Numbered from the stretch's first letter, positions 25,484-36,463 are shown. The stretch is 64,000 nt of DNA from JBBQWR01 sp038210495 (GCA_038210495.1 JBBQWR010000025.1:1-64000); one strand, 5' to 3'. Notes: generated from the letters alone by a model not told the origin. Made by a program: numbers and translations.

Positions 25484-25908
25484 ACCGGCCCTTAGGTCAC
25501 TGACGATGGATTCGTTCCGTGCCGCGCGTCGAACCGCCGACGAGGGGCGGGGTCGTCAGCGGCGGCTTGCCAAGACGATATCTTTTACCACGATTTCGTG
25601 CTTCGTCCGGCTTGCGGCACTCGCCAGCCGTGGGTTCTGGATTGCCGTCGACCAACTTGGCCCACTTGGAGCCAAGCCGCCAAGCGGTTCGAGAGTGTTT
25701 CCCTAGGGGAACATTCCCACGGTCGCACATGCGCACTAATCCTCCAATGATCGACTCCTCCATGCGGTGATAAATTAAATATCCCATCAGCAGACTGATC
25801 TCGTGGCGAAAAGTTACCGACCGAGAGGCGACGCCGCAAAAGCTCGTCGAAGAGCCCCCGCTGCGAGCGGAACTTTACAGCATCGATCAACTCCAGCGGC
25901 ACGCTCGG
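25484..25908. other. 425-base gap before the glucan synthase gene
   Basis: Contains a palindromic block CCGCCGACGA...TCGTCAGCGGCGG (25534-25565). From about 25825 onward the frame of the following gene already encodes family-like sequence (PLRAELYSIDQLQRHARV), so the right end of the gap is really coding. An in-frame TAA at 25771 closes that frame further upstream, and no ATG, GTG or TTG lies between. Confidence 0.5.
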
Positions 25909-28900
25909 GTGATCGCGACGGCGCACAAATTGGGCGCCGGACGGACCGCCGATAAGCTGCTTCCGCGGCTCAGCGAAAACGAGCGAGTTCTCGTCGAGAC
26001 CTACGATTTGATCACGGCAGCCGCGAAGCGCAATCGTCAGATTGCGCCGGCCGCCGAGTGGCTGCTCGACAATTTCTATTTGATCGAAGAGCAGATTCGT
26101 TCGACCCGGCGGCTTCTGCCTCGGTCTTATAGCGGAGAACTGCCGCGATTAACGAATGGTGTCTCGGCCAATTATCCTCGCGCTTATGGGATCGCGTTGG
26201 AATTGATTTCGCACACGGACGGCCGCGTCGATGCCCCCGGACTCGACGGGTTCATCGGCTCGTACCAATCGGTCGTGCCGCTCAAACTGGGCGAGCTCTG
26301 GGCCCTGCCGCTCATGTTGCGGCTGGCGCTCATCGAAAACTTGCGGCGGGTTGCCGCCCGAATTGCCGCAGCGCGGCGCGATCGCGATCTGGCCGCCGAA
26401 TGGGCCGAGCGAATGATCCGCACGGTCGACCAAAATCCGACGGATTTGATTCTGGTGCTGGCCGACATGGCGCGCACGAATCCGCCCTTGTCCGGCGCGT
26501 TCTTGGCGGAATTGACCCGGCATCTTCAGGGGCAGAACCCCAATTTTGCATTCGCCAACAGTTGGTTGGAACATCGATTGGCCGATCAAGGAGTCACGAT
26601 CGAGCAACTCGTGTTGGCCGAAGGGCACGCTCAAGCGGCCGACCAAGTTTCGGTCGGCAACAGCATTACCAGCCTGCGATTCCTCAGCGTCAACGATTGG
26701 CCCGATTTCGTCGCGTCGCAGAGTCTCGTCGAGCAGACATTGTGTCGCGATCCGGCGGGCGTTTACGCGCGCATGGATTTTGCCACGCGCGACCGTTATC
26801 GGCACGCCGTCGAGGGAATCGCCAAACGTTCTCCTTGCTCGGAGTACGACGTCGCGCATCGGGCCATCCAATTGTCGCAGACCGAGGCGGTCGATCCGGC
26901 AAAGCATCGGACGACGCACGTCGGCTATTTTTTGGTCGATCGTGGCCGACCTGTTCTGGAGCGGTTGGTCGATATGCGGCTCAATGCGTCGGTCGTGGTG
27001 GAAAAACTTCGCCGCCGATACCCGCTGTTCATTTACTTGTTTCTCGTGCTCGCGGTTACTGGCGGAGCGATTGCCGCGGTCGCCGAGTGGGCCAATTGGC
27101 GGACTCTTGGAGCGCCGCTCGTGGTTCTGCTCGCGGTTCCGGTTCTGATGTGCGCCGGCCAATTCGGCGTCGCGGTGGTGAACTGGCTGTCGGGCGTGCT
27201 GATGCAGCCGCAGCCGTTGCCTCGAATGGATTTTCGCCGCGGAATTCCGCCGGAACACCGGACGCTGGTTGTTGTGCCGACGATGCTGTCCAGCGAAGCG
27301 GCGATCGAACATTTGCTGGAAGGTCTGGAGATTCGATATTTGGCCAATCGGGATCCCAGTCTTCATTTTGCTTTGCTGACCGATCTAGCGGACGCGGCCA
27401 CGGAGTCGTTGCCGGGCGACGCGCCTTTGATCGAGCTCGCCCGCGAAGGAATCGAGCGGCTCAACGAAAAATATCCGGGAGAACGAGGAGATGTTTTTTT
27501 CTTGCTCCATCGCAATCGGCGGTGGAACGCGCAAGAAAACATCTGGATGGGCTACGAGCGAAAACGCGGCAAGCTAGCCGATTTGAACGCGACCTTGCGC
27601 GGGGCGAAAGCACGATTTGCCCAGGTGGCCGGAGATATCTCGGCCCTGTTCGACGTCCGCTATGTCATTACGCTCGACACGGATACGCAACTGCCCCGCG
27701 ATGCCGCGCGCGAAATGGTGGGCGCGATGGCCCATACGCTGAATCGACCCGTCTTGGACGCCCCAGGGCGCCGAGTGATCGACGGCTATACCATTCTGCA
27801 GCCGCGCGTCGGCGTGAGCTTGCCCGGCGCGAATCGATCGTGGTTTGTCCGACTCTTCGGCGGCGACGCTGGCGTCGATCCCTATACCCGCGTGGTCTCC
27901 GATCTTTACCAAGATCTGTTTGGCGAAGGATCGTTTATCGGCAAGGGAATCTACGACGTCGACATGTTCGAGCGGCGGTGCGGCGATTTCCCGGAATATA
28001 CGATTCTGAGCCACGATCTGCTGGAGAGTTGCTACACGCGCTCGGCGCTGTTGACCGACGTGATTCTGTACGAAGATTATCCATCGAGCTTCGCTAGCGA
28101 CGTGAGCCGGCGCCATCGATGGATACGGGGCGATTGGCAGATTGCCGCGTGGTTGTTTCCCAAGGTCCGCGGCTTGACGGCCGGGCGCGTGGCCAATCCG
28201 ATTTCGGCGCTTTCCTGGTGGAAGATCTTCGATAATTTGCGGCGGAGTCTCGTGCCGGTCGCAATGCTCGCGCTGCTGCTGATCACCTGGCTAGCCGCAT
28301 CGCAATCGGCGGCTATCGCGGCGACGGCTTTCGCGATTGCGATCGTCGTCATACCGCGGCTCTTGGATGCTCTGGTCGACTTCGCCCACAAGCCGACCGA
28401 TCTGCCGGTGTCCACGCATCTCGCGACCGCGACGATGGGGATGGGAAGGCCATTGGCCCAGTGTCTTATGACGCTCGTGTTTTTGCCTTACGAGGCGCTG
28501 GTCAGCATCGATGCCATCGTTCGCACTCTCGTGCGGGTGCATTGGTCGAGGAAGAAACTACTGGAGTGGAAGACGTCGAGCGATGCCGAGCGCGGCGCCC
28601 GCGCCGATCTCCCCGGGTTTTTCCGGTCGATGCTGGTGGCGCCCGCGATTTCCGCGATGACGCTGGCGTGGCTTGCGGTTGCGCGTCCGGATTTACTAGC
28701 GGTGGCTGGACCGCTGCTGGCGTTGTGGGCCGTCTCACCGTCGATCGCCTGGTGGCTGAGTCGCCCGCTTCCCCCACCGATCATTAGATTGACCGACAAG
28801 CAGCGCCTGTTTTTGAGAAGCTTATCGCGCAAGACGTGGCGATACTTTGAGAAGTTCGTCACGGCCGAAGAAAACTGGCTGCCACCGGACAACGTCCAAT

Positions 28901-31900
28901 TGAATTCCGGGTTGGTCGTTGCCTCACGCACCAGTCCGACGAATATCGGGATGGCGCTGCTCGCCGATCTAGCCGCCTATGACTTCGGCTATTGTTCGGT
29001 CGCTCGACTGCTCGAGCGAACCAAAAGCACCCTCGGCACCCTGGCCAAGATGGAGCGTTATCGAGGCCATTTTTATAATTGGTACGACACGCGATCGCTG
29101 GCGCCGCTGACGCCGCGCTATGTCTCGACGGTTGATAGCGGCAATCTCGCCGGCCATTTGTTGGTGCTCGGCGGCGGACTACGCGAGATGATCGACAACG
29201 CGATCGTTCCTCGAAAAATCTTCGACGGCCTGTGCGATACGTTGATCGTTTTCTCGCAAGAAGCTCGCGGTCGCAGGCGCGCGGCGGACGAAGCGTCGAT
29301 CCCACGCGTCGAAGGAAACACGTTGCGCACGGTCGAGCGACGAATCGAAGACCTGCAGCGACGACCGTTCGCCTTAAGCTCCGCGGTTGCGTTGCTGCCC
29401 AATCTCATCGCCGAAGCGGGGCAACTGCCGAAAGCGTCGGCGCAAAACGAGGAACTGAAGTGGTGGGCCGCTGCTCTCGAGCGGTCCGGCGCCGATCATT
29501 TGAGCGATTTGCGCGAGCTGGCCGCCTGGGCGATGATTCCCTCGCCCCCGGAAAGCACGTGGCGGAGCGGTTCACCGGAACAAATTCAGCGGCTGGATCG
29601 ATTGCGGGCTTGGCTTGCGCGGCTGGACGCCGTGCCGACGCTGCGCGAAGTCGCCGCGCTGTCGGCCGCGATTTGCCCGCTGCTCGACGCCATTCAGGCA
29701 GGCCTGCCTGAATCGACAAGCGACCGGCGCGACGATCGAAATCCGACGGGCCATTGGCTCCAGCAAGTGCGTGAAGCCGTGACGGAATCGTCCCGCTGCG
29801 CCGCGTTGCGAATCCACGAGTTGGAACACGTGGCCTCTCAGTGCCAAGAATTTGCCGACATGGATTTCGAGTTCCTGTACGACAAAACTCGCAAACTTTA
29901 CACGATCGGCTACAACGCCAGCGATAACCGGCTCGATAGCAGTTGCTACGATCTGCTCGCCTCGGAAGCTCGCCTCGCCAGTTTCATTCTCATCGCTCAA
30001 GGACAACTCGGCCAGGAGCACTGGTTCGCCCTGGGTCGCTTACTGACCAGCGCCGGCGGCGCCCCCGCGCTGCTGAGTTGGAGCGGCTCGATGTTCGAAT
30101 ACCTCATGCCGCTGTTGGTGATGCCAACGTACGAGAACACCCTGCTCGATCAAACGTATCGGGCCGTCGTGCGCCGGCAAATCAACTACGGTCGCCAGCG
30201 CGGGGTGCCGTGGGGGATCTCCGAGTCGGGCTACAACACGGTCGATCTGCATTTGAATTATCAATACCGCGCGTTCGGAGTGCCGGGCCTGGGACTCAAA
30301 CGTGGCCTGGCCGAGGACCTGGTGATTGCTCCCTATGCCACCGCGCTGGCCTTGATGGTCGCGCCCGACGCGGCTTGCCGCAACTTGGAGCGCTTGGCGG
30401 CCGACGAGCGCGACGGCGACTATGGGTTCTACGAAGCCGTGGACTATACGCCGTCCCGGTTGCCCCCCGGCTCCAATAGCGTCACGGTGAAGCAATTCAT
30501 GGCTCATCATGCCGGCATGAGCCTGCTGTCGCTGGCCTATGTGCTGCTTAACAAGCCGATGCAGCGCCGGTTCGAAGCCGACCCCATGTTCCGCGCGGCC
30601 GATCTCCTGCTGCACGAGCGAATTCCCAAAACGACGGTTCCCGTCTTTCCTCATGCGGCGGAGGCCAGCGCAACGCAAATCGTGTCGTCTGAGGATTCCG
30701 GAGCGATGCGGGTCTTTACCGATCCCAGCACATCCGTGCCCGAGGTGCATCTGTTGTCCAATGGCCACTACCACGTCGTCGTCAGCAGCGCGGGCAGCGG
30801 CTACAGCCGTTGGCGCGACCTGGCCGTCACGCGGTGGCGAGAAGACGCGACCCGAGATTGCTGGGGATCGTTTTGCTACTTACGAGACTTGGACAGCGGA
30901 TCGCTGTGGTCGACGGCCTGGCATCCGACCGCCAAGGCTTCGAAGAAGTATGAGGCCATTTTCACGCAATCCCGCGCCGAATTTCGCCGACTCGACGACC
31001 AGATCGAGACGCACGCTCAGATTAGCGTCTCGCCCGAGGATGATATCGAGCTGCGCCGCGTGGCGCTGACCAATCGTTCGGACCGTCCGCGCACGATCGA
31101 AGTGACCAGCTACGCGGAAGTCGTGCTGGCCCTGCAGGCCCAGGACGAATCTCATCCGGCGTTCAGCAACCTGTTCGTGCAAACGGAAATCGTGCGCTCC
31201 CGGCAAATGATTTTTTGCACGCGTCGGCCGCGATCGGCCGAGGAGCGGCCTCCGTGGATGATGCATATGATGACCGCCGCCGGCACGACGGTTGGCGAGA
31301 CTTCGTTCGAAACGGATCGGATGAAGTTCATCGGTCGCGGTCGGAGTCTCGCGAGTCCGGCCGCGTTCGACGCGCGGACGCCGCTGTCCAACAGCGAAGG
31401 CTCGACGCTCGATCCCGTCGTCAGCATTCGTCACACGCTCGTGTTGCAACCGAACGAAACCGCGCGGGTCGATTTCGTAACCGGCATGGCCGAGACGCGG
31501 GAAGCCCTGGCGGCAATGGCCGAGAAATACAGCGATCCCAATCTCGCGGATCGGGTCTTCGAGTTGGCCTGGACGCGCGGCCCCATCATGCTGCAACAGC
31601 TCAATGCTTCGGCCGCCGATGCCCAAGCCTATGGTCGCCTTGCCGGTTCGATCATCTATGCCTCGGCGCTGCGAAGAGCAAAGGCCAGCGTGCTCAGTCG
31701 TAATCGTCGCGGACAGTCCGGGCTGTGGGGATACGGTATTTCAGGGGATCTGCCGATCGTGCTGGTGCGGATTCGCGACCACGAGAAGATCGAACTCGTG
31801 CGGCAGGCGGTTCAAGCTCACGCCTTCTGGCGAATGAAGGGCCTCAGCGTCGACCTGGTGATTTGGAACGAGGACGACTCGGTCTATCGGCAGTCCTTGC

Positions 31901-34566
31901 AAGAGTCGATCGTGGACCTCGTCGCCGCGAGTCCCGAGGCCGCGCTGGTGGATCGGCCCGGCGGAGTTTTCGTTCGTCGTGGCGAGCAGATGTCGGATGA
32001 GGATCGGGCGCTACTCCAGACAGTGGCGCGGGTCGTCTTGCGCGACGACGCGGGAACGCTAATCGAACAGGTCGATCGCCGGAGTCGTCCCGAATTGTCG
32101 ATGCCCGCGATCAAGCCGGCCAAGCGACGTTACGAGACGGTGGTTACGGCCGGACCGCCGCAACGCGATTTGGAATTTTTCAATGGCCTGGGAGGCTTTA
32201 GTCGCGATGGCCGAGAGTACGTCACGATTCTCGACGCCAAGACTGCCACCCCGGCGCCGTGGGTCAACGTCATCGCCAACGCCCAAATCGGCACGGTCGT
32301 CTCGGAATGCGGCAGCGCCTACACCTGGGCCGAAAACAGCCATGAGTTCCGCATTACTCCGTGGACGAACGATCCCGTTTCCGACACCTGCGGCGAAGCG
32401 ATCTATTTGCGCGACGAGGAATCGGGGCGATTCTGGTCTCCCTCTCCGCTTCCGGCTCGCGGCGCCAACACCTATACCTCGCGTCACGGTTTCGGATACA
32501 GCATATTCGATTATTCCGAAGATGGCATCGTCACGGAGTTGTGTCTGTATGTCGCGACCGACGCGCCGGTCAAGTTCGCCAGACTCAAGATCGCGAACCA
32601 CTCAGGTCGTCCCCGGCAACTCTCGATTACCGGATATTGGGAATGGGTTCTTGGGGAACTGCGAGCCAAGACGCTGATGCACATCGTCACCGAGGCCGAT
32701 CCGATGACGGGAGCGATTTTCGCGCGCAATCCGTATAGCCTCGAGTTCGCCGACAAAGTGGCCTTCGCGGATTGCAGCGAAACGGCGCGATCGTTCACTG
32801 GCGATCGAACGGAATTTCTGGGCCGCAATGGAACGGCGGCCAATCCCGCTGCCATGCGGCGGACCCGACTCTCGAATCGAACGGGCGCGGGTCTCGACCC
32901 GTGCGCCGCGATTCAATCGCAATTCACGCTCGAAGAGGGCCAAGAGAAGATCGTCGTGTTTACGATCGGCGCCGCCAATGGTGAGGACGAAGCGCGACAG
33001 CTCGTGCATCGGTTCCGCGGTGAAGGAAATGCTCAACGAGCCTTGGAAGGCGTGTGGCACTATTGGAGTCAGACGCTCGGCGTGGCGTATTTCGAAACTC
33101 CCGATCCGGCTGTCAATTTTCTCGCCAATGGCTGGCTGATTTATCAAACCCTCGCTTGCCGACTGTGGGCTCGCACGGGCTTCTACCAATCGGGTGGCGC
33201 CTATGGCTTCCGCGATCAGTTGCAGGACGCGATGGCGCTGGTTCATGCCGAGCCGGGCCTGCTGCGAGAACAACTGCTGCGCGCGGCGTCGCGGCAATTT
33301 CGCGAGGGGGACGTGCAACATTGGTGGCACCCTCCGGCGGGGCGCGGCGTTCGGACCCATTTTTCCGATGACTTTCTGTGGTTGCCACTGGCGATCTGCC
33401 GCTACGTCCAAGTGATCGGCGACACAGGTCTGCTCGACCAACGGGTTCCCTATTTGAGTTCGCGCCCGCTGCGGCCGGACGAAGAGGCCAATTACGACTT
33501 GCCGCAGATTTCGGATGACGTCGGCTCGCTGTACGAACACGCCGTGCGCGCCATCGACCATGGTCTCAAGTTTGGGGCACATGGATTGCCGCTGATCGGC
33601 TGCGGCGATTGGAACGATGGCATGAACCTGATCGGGCAGCACGGCCAAGGCGAAAGCGTGTGGCTGGCATTCTTCCTGTTCGACATTCTGACGCAGTTCG
33701 CCGAACTCGCCCGGCAGCGCGGCGACGCCGCCACGGCCGACCGTTATACGGTCGAAGCCGGCCGTCTGCGAGGCAATATCGAACAGAACGGTTGGGATGG
33801 CCAATGGTATCGCCGCGCGTATTTCGACGACGGCACGCCGCTCGGCTCGGCCGAAAATGAGGAGTGTCAAATCGATTCCCTATCGCAAAGCTGGTCGGTG
33901 CTGTCGGGCGCCGGAACGCGAGAGCGATCGGTTCAAGCCATGGAGAGCGTGAATCGGCGATTGGTTCGTCGCGATGCTCGATTGGTGCAGCTCCTCGACC
34001 CGCCGTTCGACAAGTCGGCGCTCAACCCGGGCTATATCAAGGGCTACGTTCCCGGCGTGAGAGAAAACGGCGGCCAGTACACGCACGGCGCGATTTGGAC
34101 GGTCATGGCGTTCGCTGCAATGGGCGACACCGAGCGGGCGTGGGAATTGTTCAACCTGATCAATCCGGTGACTCATGGCAACACGCCGCAGGCGATCGCC
34201 ACGTATCGCGTCGAGCCCTATGTTGTCGCGGCCGATGTGTATGCCGTGCGCCCGCACGTCGGTCGTGGCGGATGGACGTGGTATACCGGATCGGCCGGAT
34301 GGATGTACCGGCTCATCACGGAGTCGCTTCTGGGACTGCATTTGGACGTCGACAAGCTCCGCTTTGCGCCGCGACCGCCCCGCGACTGGCCGTCGTTCAA
34401 GATTCACTATCGCTTTCACGAAACGACTTATCACATCTCGATTCAAAATCGCGGCGAGGGGAACACGATCAAACGGCTGGCGATCGACGGTCGCGATCAA
34501 GTGGAACACGTGGTTCCGCTGGTCAACGACGGCGCCAGCCACAACGTCGAAATCGAGTTGATGTAA
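25909..34566 (+). CDS. cyclic beta-1,2-glucan synthase (GT84 / glycoamylase-like / GH94)
   Basis: A giant inner-membrane enzyme of the NdvB/ChvB family, 2,885 residues from GTG 25909. Parts in order: an N-terminal domain (AAEWLLDNFYLIEEQIRSTR); membrane helices near residues 370-430; a GT84 glycosyltransferase with the DxD motif in YVITLDTDTQLPRD (about residue 585) and RRHRWIRGDWQ; more helices near 780-960; a glycoamylase-like domain (YTIGYNASDNRLDSSCYDLL); and a C-terminal GH94 phosphorylase-like domain with the catalytic Asp in GDWNDGMN (about residue 2,567). It builds a protein-linked beta-1,2-glucan from UDP-glucose, trims and cyclises it. The true start must lie upstream of 25909, because family sequence continues there without a start codon. 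Confidence 0.92.
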   Translation: MIATAHKLGAGRTADKLLPRLSENERVLVETYDLITAAAKRNRQIAPAAEWLLDNFYLIEEQIRSTRRLLPRSYSGELPRLTNGVSANYPRAYGIALELISHTDGRVDAPGLDGFIGSYQSVVPLKLGELWALPLMLRLALIENLRRVAARIAAARRDRDLAAEWAERMIRTVDQNPTDLILVLADMARTNPPLSGAFLAELTRHLQGQNPNFAFANSWLEHRLADQGVTIEQLVLAEGHAQAADQVSVGNSITSLRFLSVNDWPDFVASQSLVEQTLCRDPAGVYARMDFATRDRYRHAVEGIAKRSPCSEYDVAHRAIQLSQTEAVDPAKHRTTHVGYFLVDRGRPVLERLVDMRLNASVVVEKLRRRYPLFIYLFLVLAVTGGAIAAVAEWANWRTLGAPLVVLLAVPVLMCAGQFGVAVVNWLSGVLMQPQPLPRMDFRRGIPPEHRTLVVVPTMLSSEAAIEHLLEGLEIRYLANRDPSLHFALLTDLADAATESLPGDAPLIELAREGIERLNEKYPGERGDVFFLLHRNRRWNAQENIWMGYERKRGKLADLNATLRGAKARFAQVAGDISALFDVRYVITLDTDTQLPRDAAREMVGAMAHTLNRPVLDAPGRRVIDGYTILQPRVGVSLPGANRSWFVRLFGGDAGVDPYTRVVSDLYQDLFGEGSFIGKGIYDVDMFERRCGDFPEYTILSHDLLESCYTRSALLTDVILYEDYPSSFASDVSRRHRWIRGDWQIAAWLFPKVRGLTAGRVANPISALSWWKIFDNLRRSLVPVAMLALLLITWLAASQSAAIAATAFAIAIVVIPRLLDALVDFAHKPTDLPVSTHLATATMGMGRPLAQCLMTLVFLPYEALVSIDAIVRTLVRVHWSRKKLLEWKTSSDAERGARADLPGFFRSMLVAPAISAMTLAWLAVARPDLLAVAGPLLALWAVSPSIAWWLSRPLPPPIIRLTDKQRLFLRSLSRKTWRYFEKFVTAEENWLPPDNVQLNSGLVVASRTSPTNIGMALLADLAAYDFGYCSVARLLERTKSTLGTLAKMERYRGHFYNWYDTRSLAPLTPRYVSTVDSGNLAGHLLVLGGGLREMIDNAIVPRKIFDGLCDTLIVFSQEARGRRRAADEASIPRVEGNTLRTVERRIEDLQRRPFALSSAVALLPNLIAEAGQLPKASAQNEELKWWAAALERSGADHLSDLRELAAWAMIPSPPESTWRSGSPEQIQRLDRLRAWLARLDAVPTLREVAALSAAICPLLDAIQAGLPESTSDRRDDRNPTGHWLQQVREAVTESSRCAALRIHELEHVASQCQEFADMDFEFLYDKTRKLYTIGYNASDNRLDSSCYDLLASEARLASFILIAQGQLGQEHWFALGRLLTSAGGAPALLSWSGSMFEYLMPLLVMPTYENTLLDQTYRAVVRRQINYGRQRGVPWGISESGYNTVDLHLNYQYRAFGVPGLGLKRGLAEDLVIAPYATALALMVAPDAACRNLERLAADERDGDYGFYEAVDYTPSRLPPGSNSVTVKQFMAHHAGMSLLSLAYVLLNKPMQRRFEADPMFRAADLLLHERIPKTTVPVFPHAAEASATQIVSSEDSGAMRVFTDPSTSVPEVHLLSNGHYHVVVSSAGSGYSRWRDLAVTRWREDATRDCWGSFCYLRDLDSGSLWSTAWHPTAKASKKYEAIFTQSRAEFRRLDDQIETHAQISVSPEDDIELRRVALTNRSDRPRTIEVTSYAEVVLALQAQDESHPAFSNLFVQTEIVRSRQMIFCTRRPRSAEERPPWMMHMMTAAGTTVGETSFETDRMKFIGRGRSLASPAAFDARTPLSNSEGSTLDPVVSIRHTLVLQPNETARVDFVTGMAETREALAAMAEKYSDPNLADRVFELAWTRGPIMLQQLNASAADAQAYGRLAGSIIYASALRRAKASVLSRNRRGQSGLWGYGISGDLPIVLVRIRDHEKIELVRQAVQAHAFWRMKGLSVDLVIWNEDDSVYRQSLQESIVDLVAASPEAALVDRPGGVFVRRGEQMSDEDRALLQTVARVVLRDDAGTLIEQVDRRSRPELSMPAIKPAKRRYETVVTAGPPQRDLEFFNGLGGFSRDGREYVTILDAKTATPAPWVNVIANAQIGTVVSECGSAYTWAENSHEFRITPWTNDPVSDTCGEAIYLRDEESGRFWSPSPLPARGANTYTSRHGFGYSIFDYSEDGIVTELCLYVATDAPVKFARLKIANHSGRPRQLSITGYWEWVLGELRAKTLMHIVTEADPMTGAIFARNPYSLEFADKVAFADCSETARSFTGDRTEFLGRNGTAANPAAMRRTRLSNRTGAGLDPCAAIQSQFTLEEGQEKIVVFTIGAANGEDEARQLVHRFRGEGNAQRALEGVWHYWSQTLGVAYFETPDPAVNFLANGWLIYQTLACRLWARTGFYQSGGAYGFRDQLQDAMALVHAEPGLLREQLLRAASRQFREGDVQHWWHPPAGRGVRTHFSDDFLWLPLAICRYVQVIGDTGLLDQRVPYLSSRPLRPDEEANYDLPQISDDVGSLYEHAVRAIDHGLKFGAHGLPLIGCGDWNDGMNLIGQHGQGESVWLAFFLFDILTQFAELARQRGDAATADRYTVEAGRLRGNIEQNGWDGQWYRRAYFDDGTPLGSAENEECQIDSLSQSWSVLSGAGTRERSVQAMESVNRRLVRRDARLVQLLDPPFDKSALNPGYIKGYVPGVRENGGQYTHGAIWTVMAFAAMGDTERAWELFNLINPVTHGNTPQAIATYRVEPYVVAADVYAVRPHVGRGGWTWYTGSAGWMYRLITESLLGLHLDVDKLRFAPRPPRDWPSFKIHYRFHETTYHISIQNRGEGNTIKRLAIDGRDQVEHVVPLVNDGASHNVEIELM

Positions 34567-34636
34567 TCCACCACGGGCACGGAGCTCTATTGCAGAGCAA
34601 TAGAGGAGTCACGACGACGAATTAAATCTCTGATCC

Positions 34637-36463
34637 TCACTCGTGCTTCGCCTCGTCGACGCCACCTTTGTACGATCGCAATTTGATCGTTAGCGGGCCG
34701 TCGCCGGTGATGACCCAGCGGACGTATACGGCGCCCATTCCGGGAACCGTCGCCAGATGCATTGTGGCCGGATGCCGTTTTTGCTCGGTCGCTCGCTGGA
34801 AGAATTGATCGGGGCTGCTCATGCCCAGCAGCGGCTTGATCTTGGCGCCCTCGATCGTCACCAAATCCGGCGGCGTGATCTTGTGGGCGACGTCTTCCGC
34901 CAAGTGACTCGGGATCATGCGCTCGTTCGAAATTACCGCCGTGATTTCGCGGAGGCCGCCGGCGAGCGGTTTGACGTCGATCGTTTGAATTTTGAGCTGC
35001 GGCATCTGATCGGCCTGATACAGCGAAAACGCCATGTTGCGGTGTAGTTCTTCTTCCAGGAGGAACGACGGCGGTTGGCGAACCCAGTTTTTCTTCAGGC
35101 CGCCGACTTCGATTTTTCCGTACAGCGGGTGGTCCACTTCGCGCCACGGGACGAGCCCCTCGCCGAACAGAAAATCGCGATTGAACTCGTGCAATTGCTC
35201 CTGCCGGCCGAAGTAGCCGTCGCCGTCGGCGCCCGGCCGGCGATAAAAATTGAACGGCGTGAACAGCTCGTTGGTGATCGCCAGCACGCCCTGCATCTTG
35301 TAGAGCCAGTCGATCTCGGCGCCGTAGCATTCGTAAAGCTCGGTGGCGACGTTCAGATACTTATAACCCGGAAGCATCTTTTCGCCGCGATGGCAGATGA
35401 CATCGAACACGGCTACATCGGCCGGAGCGAAGCTATCCCCTTTGACGCCCGGTCCGCGGAGGATCATGCCCCCCGCGTTGTGATACGACTGAGCGGCGGC
35501 GATGTTCTGGTGGGCCATGATGAAATCGGCGACCATCCGATTCTCCGGCACGGAAAACGGATAGCGATAGGCGCCCGACTGCACATAGCCGGGTTCCCAG
35601 TGGTAGCCCCAATCGCGGTTCGGATCGTAATAATCGCGGCGGGCGCGGTAGATCTTGTTTTCGCCCGGCCGGTCGAATTCCTCGGTCCCCAATAGCGTGA
35701 AACTTCCTTTTTCGTCCGGATTGGCGCGGACCATAAGCTCGGGAAACGTCACGTCCGGTTTGTATCGGCCGTTGGGATCGCGGACGCGCATCTCGGTCAA
35801 GCTGCCGTCTTTGTCCATATCGTCGCGAGGCTCGTCGCGGGCCGCGCCCTCGCGAGCGTCGCCAATCGGACGCTGGCCCGAGCGAGGGCCGTTGGTCGTG
35901 TTCGGCTCGACCATGTGAGCGTCGCGCGAGTCGGGGCTCATCATGGGCATGAGATAAAATGTACGGCTATCGACGAGCTGCTTGATGTGCGGCGCTCGGT
36001 CGTACATTTCGAGCAGATACCAAGCGGTATAGAGAACCGTCTCGGTCGCTTGGATCTCATTGGCGTGAATCCCGCCATCGATCCACATCGCCGGCTTTTC
36101 CGTTTCGGCGCCCCCGCGGAAGTTGGTAATCGTCATCACCCACATCTGCCGCCCGCCGTACGATCGGCCAAGACTGACCAAATGCGCCCGGTCGGGAAAC
36201 GCCTTGGCCAATTCTTCGAGCAGCTTGCCGGCCGACCGATAGTCGTGGTAGCGATTCCAGTGGACCTCGACCTTGGGATTCGCCGGAGCGCCCTGCGGCT
36301 GATAGGGCGCCGCGCCGGTCACCGTTGGATGACTGAGGTCTTCGGCCGCAACGATCGGCGGCGTTGACGGAGTCGGTTTATCGTCCGCTCCGGCTGAATG
36401 GTCGATCGCAAACGCAACGGCGAGGACGATCGGAAATAACAGTCGGTTGTAGGTGGATTTCAT
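34637..36463 (-). CDS. secreted M14-family zinc carboxypeptidase
   Basis: 608 residues from ATG 36463, which begins a signal peptide (NRLLFPIVLAVAFAIDHSAG). The M14 peptidase domain follows. YHDYRSAGKLLEELAKAFP opens the fold, GRSYGGRQMWVM follows, the first zinc ligands are in GGIHANEIQATE, and a third histidine is likely in AQSYHNAGG. An acidic insert (DEPRDDMDKDGSLTEMRVRD) looks like a calcium-binding loop. The C-terminal 150 residues are a beta-rich accessory domain. It probably degrades external peptides. ATG 36502 upstream is less likely because it delays the signal peptide. Confidence 0.88.
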   Translation of the reverse strand: MKSTYNRLLFPIVLAVAFAIDHSAGADDKPTPSTPPIVAAEDLSHPTVTGAAPYQPQGAPANPKVEVHWNRYHDYRSAGKLLEELAKAFPDRAHLVSLGRSYGGRQMWVMTITNFRGGAETEKPAMWIDGGIHANEIQATETVLYTAWYLLEMYDRAPHIKQLVDSRTFYLMPMMSPDSRDAHMVEPNTTNGPRSGQRPIGDAREGAARDEPRDDMDKDGSLTEMRVRDPNGRYKPDVTFPELMVRANPDEKGSFTLLGTEEFDRPGENKIYRARRDYYDPNRDWGYHWEPGYVQSGAYRYPFSVPENRMVADFIMAHQNIAAAQSYHNAGGMILRGPGVKGDSFAPADVAVFDVICHRGEKMLPGYKYLNVATELYECYGAEIDWLYKMQGVLAITNELFTPFNFYRRPGADGDGYFGRQEQLHEFNRDFLFGEGLVPWREVDHPLYGKIEVGGLKKNWVRQPPSFLLEEELHRNMAFSLYQADQMPQLKIQTIDVKPLAGGLREITAVISNERMIPSHLAEDVAHKITPPDLVTIEGAKIKPLLGMSSPDQFFQRATEQKRHPATMHLATVPGMGAVYVRWVITGDGPLTIKLRSYKGGVDEAKHE

